Below are positions 26,801 to 35,800 of a DNA stretch of 64,000 nucleotides, piece by piece. This DNA is from Sebastes aleutianus (taxonomy: Eukaryota; Chordata; Actinopteri; Perciformes; Sebastidae): assembly GCA_916700875.1 (NCBI GenBank), contig CAKAKS010000066.1, forward strand, positions 18,821,990 to 18,885,989, in the 5' to 3' direction. The notes under the pieces were generated by a model. That model was not told where the DNA came from and did no database searches. It saw only the letters and a program-made list of their open reading frames with translations. The position numbers and the translations under genes were made by a program. How positions within the stretch are numbered: the stretch's first letter is position 1; every line of letters begins with the position of its first letter.

Positions 26801-29800
26801 CTACTATTTGTGCCCATTCACATTATGTACAGCGTTGTTGGTACTACATGCTAGACAAATCTGACAAACTGTTTTTTTCTGTTTGCTGGAGCCAGGGGCT
26901 CTTCAGGGGCAATAAGACTAACAGGACAGAAACAGATTGCTGTGACTTGAGTGAGTTGGACCTCGTCTCTCTGTCAGTCTGTCTGTCTCTCATTAAGCTC
27001 TTTTGTGAGCTCTTTCGCTCCGGCTCATGTCTCTCTTCTTCATCTTCTTCCGTCTTGATGGATGCAGCTGTACTCAAACATCTCCACAGACGTACTGTCA
27101 GCCCGTATCAGCATCAAAATGAATGAAACATTGCATTACTGTACATTAGCAATGCAACTCAGCGGAGCTGCCGGCTTTCTGTAAGAGCACTGAGTACAAC
27201 ATGTTTCCTACACACAAATGTAATGCCCAGTAAACGCCGCACTAACATTTTTAAATAGACCATGTAGTTACATATGTAATATGACCTTTCCTGACTTCCA
27301 TGAGTCAGGTCTTTGAAATATGTAATAAGAAAAATTAGGCACATTATACCATTATATTATAGGTGTTTGACTATCCAGTAAACACTTTTCCGAGCAAAAA
27401 ATGAAGGACACAAAAACATCTATCGTAGATTTCCTGTGACATTACAACTGAAATGTCAGGTGATCACAGTTGGCTGAAAGATCTCACATATAGAAGAAAG
27501 CCCCCTGGATAATATTAAATGAATAAACTGCATGCACACACACTGATTTTCATTTTTAACAATATTTTGTAACAACTACAATGAAATTTAAATCCTAAAA
27601 TAAAATTTAAAAAAAAGTTGATAAGCAAAGCAGAAGTTGTCAGCTCTTTCTACCAGCCCATTGTTGGGGAGGCGAGGTTAGAGTTGCGGGGTAATTTTTG
27701 ATGCCCCACTTACGCGGAGTTCGCCCTCTGCTGCATCTCCCTCCTGTGTCCCGTGGTCTCACAAGGTGCACTTACTCCACTGATACGGCTGCTGGCCAGG
27801 CAAAAACTGTGAGCTCCGACGTGGAAAGCAGGGCAAAGGTAGCTCTAAATCCGTACAAGGCATGATGATGTGACCCTGCTGTCGCCCTGATACAGTCATC
27901 TCCCGTCACTTGTGTCAATGAGCAACATCCATGGAGGTAAGATGAACAGGAGGACACGGAGATGCACACCCCACATGCATTTAGTTGTGCTAACTAATTT
28001 GAGGAAAATTGGAGGACCATGTCTGGTTCCACTATCCTTTAGACGCTCTTCTGACGAAGTTGATCTTTCAGAAACTGAGGCAAACTAGTCCTGTCGTTTT
28101 GCTCCCACTTCATCCCGCTCTGACTCTCTCTCTTTCTCCTTCCCTCCCCTCTTTCTCTCTCATAAAGCCACGCATCATGAGCAAGCTGCCTATTGGTTTT
28201 TGAAGCAGCGGGACAGCAAGGGTAGGGAGTGGCATCTCATTGTATGAATACACATTTATGTGCTGCCCATAAACACTCAAATACACAGACACGCATCAGT
28301 GGAAACAGATAACACAACCTTGTGACCTTCACTGGCCTTAGAGAGTACTTTATATACACCTGGCTCCGACCATGCTTAAAGATTAAACACATGATGACAT
28401 GAACCTCACTCGACCTCAAAATTTCAAACTGGTTTCAGCCACACACCAAGCATTCTTTCAGTTAATGAACAAACGCCGGAGCTTTTAATGTAAACACAGT
28501 ACGGGTTTATGCACTAACCAACCAGCCAAACAACTATTATGTAAATTGTGATCCCTTAACCATTTACTCATATTTGTGGGCTCAAGTTTCCACAATGGAA
28601 AAAGGTGGGGAGCTGCGGAGGCCTGACAGCAGCTGTGAATTGTTTTTCTTTTGCTTTGCACATGATGGACTGCCACGGCTTGTTACCTCAGTCAAGGCAG
28701 GAGAATGCCAGCACACAGGGGCAGACTTAAAATGTACAGATGGAGAGATTGAAAAGGCCCATCCATGCATCTTCAGCCTTGCTCAGGCAGAATGCTAACA
28801 AACCGTCATCAGTTTAATGCCCAGCCAGAAACACGGGGACCAAAGCCGACATCTCGGCTTTCCTGCTGTGAATCAGCCTCCCTGAAATAACATCATTACG
28901 TCAGTGATAATAGGCTTCACTGTCATCTACCCATACAATATTACCCCTGTGCTTTTGATTTACACAAGCGGGGGCGTCCGTCCAGTTAAGAACATACTCT
29001 TCCTGCAGTATTTAAGCCATAGTTTTTTGTCAAACTGAATGTGAAGTAACTTATACAAACATCCACCAGACAGACAGTGCATCTCAATAAAACGGTAACA
29101 TGCAACACTAGCTCTGTGTGGCTGCTCTTTTGTACAAGTAACAATGCAACGTCAACACTGTTAAATGAAACACCTTTATTATACTTGTTGTGTCGGAAGT
29201 CATGCCTGTTGTACAATGATACTTAAGATTAACCTGGCTCTGTAACATTTTCTATGTTACCCAACATATTATTAAGCACACGTTGTTATTGTGAATAGTC
29301 ATTCAAATCAGAAATCCTGGGTATTGTCAAACACAACTGAAATGCTTCTGAGGATCCTGTTAAGGCCACAATGAGTGGCTCAGAAGTCTTGAAAACAGGA
29401 TGTAGGAGAGAAAAGGCAGGGCAGTGTGGGTATTAGAAGGGCATGACAGGACGTTGCGTAACGCATTGAAAATGCATGGAAACCATAGGCTTTGCCTTAT
29501 CAATGCACAGCAAAGAGCTTATACTAATAAAAGTGGGACTGGTATTTCAATCAATGGTTCTACTAAACCAACCCTAAGCATGTGCGTCCTTTGCTATAAG
29601 AGCTGGAAGACTGACGGCGCAGTTGTGCAACAAGATGCAAAATCAGTTCCATATAAACTGCAGTATGTAACTTTCCAGCTAGGAGTATTGGAGTAATTTC
29701 AAATTTACAAAAGGAAATTACAGGCTTAATACTAAATGCTGGGCTCACCAGTCATCAAAACTGTGTAATGACTGATCCAATCCCATTAATAAGACCATGC

Positions 29801-32800
29801 TTTGTTATAAAAGTGCTGTAACATTTTGGCTAGTAGGAACAATCTCCATCAGGGAATAACCTTGTTAAGCTATGTGACATGATCCTTGCACTATTTCACA
29901 ACTCCACTGTCTCTGCCTCTCTACACAAAGGGCAATTAGGTAGTGTGGGTACTCAATTAACACTGCAGTTACAGAGATGTTTCCACAGCCAACTGTTAAA
30001 CTCATTTACACAGCCGCTGATCTTCAAATCCAACCTTTCTTTCCCTTTGTTTTTTCTCCTTCCTCTTACCACCACCTCATTGGGGAAACCCTTCAGGATT
30101 TAAAATCCTTGCTAATCTTCGTGGAAACTCAAAATCGGCGACTCATTTCCCAACGTGCTGTTTGTTTAAGCTCCTGCACTGGGCTGGGGGTTTCTAATGC
30201 AGCAGGGACACACACTGTTAGGGCCGTCTGACATCGTCACTTTTGCCTCTTCGTTAAACAATCATCAGTGTGAAAATCGTATTGCTGCAGCCATTGTTTA
30301 TGAATGAATGACACACTGTTGTACAGAAGTGTGAATGAATGTGACTGCTGTTTGTCGTTCTCTCACGAACAATTTCACTCTACCACACTCTGCAAATGTG
30401 CCAAGCTTAGCTTTCACAATCACTGTGCAACACACAGAGGAACCACTTCCACCGGGGTGGAAGTTTTGCTCCATCACTCTTCCAAACATGCACTTCTCAG
30501 GCTGCTAACATAACTCAAAGGAATACAACATCAGTCTTGGAGCCTGATTACACGAGGCATACACAGCCAGCTACACAGCTGAAAGGACAGGGAGAAACTC
30601 AGACTCATTCTGGGTAGTCAGCTGTGAATGTAACACCCATTGCTGCCAGTGGTAGATTTGCCACTGGCATATGCTATTTTAGGCACAATGATAGAAAAAG
30701 TACATCACGACTAAACAAAATGTATGCATGTCTTGTATTACACATACTGTAGATTGGATGTTCACATACATGATGTGACACAAGATAAGTTGATTTTTAC
30801 GTCATAAATATGACCATGAGTTTCAGTTTATTGCCTCCAGGCCAAAACTTGAGCTATGTCCATGACCGTGACGCATTTGCCTGAATCCCTGTATATTAGA
30901 TCAGGCATCATCTGGAGGACAGCAACACTGGATGAGACAGTAACCTCGAAGAGGGTCCACATATCAGCCTCGTCTATCACAGTGGATCAGTGGCACATTC
31001 TGAAGGAGGGACAGACCCCTCTATTAACTGGGTCATCATCACAAGGCGACGGCAGCACCTTATAACAACCAATGGCAGACAAGAGGATGAATGAAGGCTG
31101 CATGCCTAGCTCTGGCCTGTGTCTGGCCTTGCTTTTATTGCCAATGGCAGGTGTTCTCATGATGAGCACATACATGTACTGTACATACAGTCAGCATTTG
31201 ACCTCAATGTTTTTTTAACCAGACGTTCGCTGGGTCCAATTCTCTGATAATAAAAGTAAACTAGTCGTAAATTACAAAAATTAAGCCTTCAAAAGAAAGA
31301 ATATAGTAGTACATCATAAGAGCAGAATTTTTCATCACTATTCTTCTACATATCTACATCCTTGTAAGCCTCATCTTGATAAACACAATACACTTCACAA
31401 CACATATTGGGAAATTACAAGCTTATAATAATGAGAAACTTAAAGGAAATGCGGTCCAGCTTTCCGGTGCATTCATGACCACTACAAGTAATTCACCAAA
31501 ACCACAAACCAATATAGAGGAAAAGCTTGTGTTACGTTAGCGTATGTGTCTTGCACAACTTGGTTGAGTAAGGCATCTCAGAGTAGGCAAGAGTGAGTAG
31601 AGTGAGGAGATTCATTTTGACTCTCACCAGCGTGTAAAGTTATGTGTGTTAGTGAATGCGGCAGATAAACATTTGACTACAAGACTCTCATTGTGAAACA
31701 GGCAAGACCAAAGAAAATCAATGCCATTCATGCACAAGTGACAACTGTTCCGCTGCCTCACTGGCAACCCTGCAAGTTGATAAACTGGAATCCAAGTGCA
31801 AACACATGAAGAGGTCTGTATTCCCCTGGCAAAACTACTACTTCCAGAGTAGTACTATATTTAAGAACTTGGATTCAACTAATTCCAGTTAGGGTTGTTC
31901 ATTACTAGTACAAGCAAGACTGGTGAGATGCTGGCCTTCCTCTTCCTCTGTATTCTGACAGGGAGATATAGGGTGGCTCCTAAAATAAGAGCTGAATCCA
32001 CACTCCGGGTCCAGTCACTTCCATATCTTACAGTGTGAGGGCCAGAAATGACAAAGCTCAGCAGTTCTCTAATGAGACTGTAACAAATGGGAGGGCTGTA
32101 TTTAGGTTATTACAACACCAGCACACGCACGCGTTTGGACATGTGCTTTTGTGCATGCCTGATAAACTCATAAAAATGCCTATAATTAGAGATGCAATTC
32201 TAAAATACAATGGCATTTTCCATGCTGCAATCAAAAAGGGTTAACATATACTCTGTTTTATGCTTATTTAACATTAATCATAAACATAATATTATATTTC
32301 TCACTATTAAGTCAGAGGACTGTACATTTTTTCTTCAAACCCATCTCTATTATCCCATGTAGCATGATCGAGCACAATACTTCAATGAAAACAATTAGGC
32401 TATTACTGTGACATACTAACAGGTGTTTTATGGGGCTGCAGTGCGACACTGTACCAATCACAAGTCAGCTAAAAAACAATTGATTAACTTACTCTATATT
32501 ACAAATGTGAAGGAGTAGTTGCTAATTAATAATCAAAACTTGAGAATTTGAGTAATTTAGAATATACAGTATTCGCAAAGTTGGGTGTGCAGGATTCGTG
32601 CCTTCATGAATACCAAATGCAGGTGTCCCCAGCATCTTGACTCAAGCTGAACTCAACACAGCTGTGAGGAGATCAGACACTATGATGCAGGCATGACACA
32701 ACAAGAAAGGCACATATGAAGATGTTGCTTACCTAGATAACATGCACTGACCTCTCTCAGACTGAAGTAAGCACTTGTCACCTGCAACTCTTCATCGAAC

Positions 32801-35800
32801 CAGTTCACTTTACCTGTTTCCTCTCACTTGTCCTTCTTGGTAAAACTAATTTGCCAATTTATTTCCCTTATGAAATCTCCGACGATTTCTATAATGCACA
32901 ATTAACACCATACTAGGTTGATATGCTTGTATTCTTAAACAAAAACAGTACGATTTAAGGGAACTGCATCAACCCATTTAACTTTTATACCTGATATAGG
33001 CATTTGTATACAGTTTTTTTGTTGATACAAGACTGAGTTAGACTTTGTTTTAAGTGTATTGTATCTTTAGTCTCCTCAAATCTATGTACAAATGTTCAGT
33101 GACCTGCCACAGTGGAGGTGAGGAAAAAACTTAATTTTAGACCCTGATCACAACTGATGATAGCTGAGAAAGCAAAAAAAATTATCAGCCAACCAGATCA
33201 CATTCTTTCAGCTGAATTCTCTCTGATGCCTTCAGGCCGACGTTATAATGTGCCCTTAAGGAGAACAAATCGTTACTCCAAGTCCTTTATCCCTTCTGCT
33301 GTGAAGCTGCTGAACACAGACCATACCCATTTTAAATTACTGTTATTTAGAGGAACTTTAAGATATGTTGTTGTTATATATTGTTTCTTTTTTTTAGGGC
33401 TTTTATTGCCATAATCCTATGTATTTATATGGTTATTATTGTAACTTGTCCCTCCAACTGCCCCATGCCTTTAATATGTATCCTTTGACTTAACTAATTA
33501 TTGGTTGTCTGTTGTATGTATGGATGTATGGACTGGGAACGCTACAAATGAATTGCCCCCCTTGGGGTTAAATAAAGTTGTCTGAACGGAACTGCTGTCG
33601 CAAAAAATCTATTTAAAATATTATTGAAAAAAACATCTCCTAGCTGAACAGCTCTCTGTGTCTGCTGATATTTCGCTAACATCAAATCATAAAAGTCCCG
33701 TTAATATTTATGGTAAAATAAGTTGTTGCTTGTTCTGTTTTTGTATGTTTTTGTATTTTTACATAATATGCTATGCTCCAACCACTAATGAATCATATTT
33801 ACCTCTGTACTCTGTGAATAGTATTAACTTGAACCTAGGTCCTGTGTTGTGTGTTGGGTTGTTACTTGAATATTGTTGTGTTTTGTTGCTGTCACTTTTG
33901 ATGTTGTAGTCATTGTTGGTAAAGATTTCTAATGTGATTATGTACTGAAATGTAGCCTAACAGTTCAAAGTGATTTAAGTGGACTCCAGGAAGAATAGCT
34001 GGGCTTCAGCCACAGCTAATGGAGATCCGAATAAAAGATAAAGATAGCTGTGAGAAGCACAGATTTTACTATTGAACCTGCAGGAGTCAACACTATATGT
34101 CAAATTCAGAAGTGTATCCTTTTGAGAGCAGGAAGGAAGTGAACAAAAGTACAGGATGTTTGAAAATGTTGATTTCTATGTAATCAATGAACAAGTTTTG
34201 TTATACTGGTGGTATACTTACTGGTTTGATGGAGGTGCAGAGAGGGGGAACACCACAATGTATGTATATATGTATGGATGAAATGTATGTATGTATGGAC
34301 TGGGAATGCTACAACTGAATTGCCCCATTGGGGATAAATAAAGTTGTCTGAACTGAATTGATGATAGCTGTGAGAAGCACACATTTACTATTGAACCTGC
34401 AGGAATCAACCCTATATGTCAAATTCAGAAGTGTATCCTTTTGAGAGCAGGAAGGAAGTGAACAAAAAGTACAGGATGCTTGAAAATGTTCAATAGTAAA
34501 TGTGTGCTTCTCACAGCTATCATCAGTTCAGTTCAGACAATATTATTTATCCCCAAGGGGGGGCAATTCATTTGTAACATTCCCAGTCCATACATACATA
34601 CATACAACGGACAACCAATAATTAGTTAAATCAAAGGAAACATATTAAAGGCATGGGGCAGTTGGAGGGACGAGTTACAATAAGAACCACATAAATACAT
34701 AGGATTATGGCAATAAAAGCCCAAAACAAAGAAACAATACATAAGAACTATTGACCTTAAGTCTAAGCCATTTGTTCCGTAGATTTATATTTAATCCATT
34801 TACAATTTGGACATGAAGACAATTCATTTGTAGCATTCCCAGTCCATACATCCATACATACAACCAATAATTAGTTAAACCAAAGGAAACATATTAAAGG
34901 CATGGGGCAGTTGGTAGGGAAAAGTTACAATAAGAACCATATAAATACATAGGATTATGGCAATAAAAGCCAAAACAAAGAAACAATATATAAGAACAAC
35001 ATATCTTAAAGTTCCTCTAAATAACAGTTATTTAAAATAGGTATGGTCTGTGTTCAGCAGCTTAACAGCAGAAGGGATAAAGGACTTGGAGTAACGATTT
35101 GATCTCAATGAACAAGTTTTTTTATACTGGTGTGTATACTTACTGGTTTGATGGAGGTGCAGAGAGGGGGAACACCACAATGTATGTATGTTTGTATGTA
35201 TGTATGTATGTATGTATGTATGTATGTATGTATGTATGTATATATGGATGAAATGTATGTATGTAAACTGGGGGGAAAAAGTTTGGAAACTTGTGTTTGG
35301 TGGATTATTTCTCTGTTGTTACAATGCTAATTGGCATTGTATTTTACATGGTTGGAAAGCCTGTTTATTTACCTTCACAATGATGTCCAACTTGTAAGGA
35401 TCATGCATTTGTGGGTTGAGCAGCACAGCTGATTATGTGCCTAGAGCCCAAGAAAAAATTGCCAAAATATCTCTGCCAATGGTAAACAGTGTATTCTCAT
35501 GTTGGTATTGGTATGCATAATCAGCTGTGCTGCTCATCCCACAAATGCATGATCCTTACAAGTTGGACATCATTGTGAAGGTAAATAAACAGGCTTTCCA
35601 ACCATGTAAAATACAATGCCAATTAGCATTGTAACAACAGAGAAATAATCCACCAAACACAAGTTTCCAAACTTTTTTTTCCCGAGTTTATGTATTGACT
35701 GGGAATGCTACAAATGAATTGCCCCCTTGGGGATAATTATATAGTTGTCTGAACTGAAGATAAGCTGTGAGAAGCACACATTACTATTGAACCTGCAGGA

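Noticed and set aside
33658..33909. 83-codon frame with hydrophobic stretches
   Set aside because: It lies in T-rich retroelement 3' debris (GGAGATCCGAATAAAAGATA follows at about 34020). The hydrophobicity comes from T-richness.
35130..35397. MYVC repeat protein
   Set aside because: Translation of the (TATG)n microsatellite.
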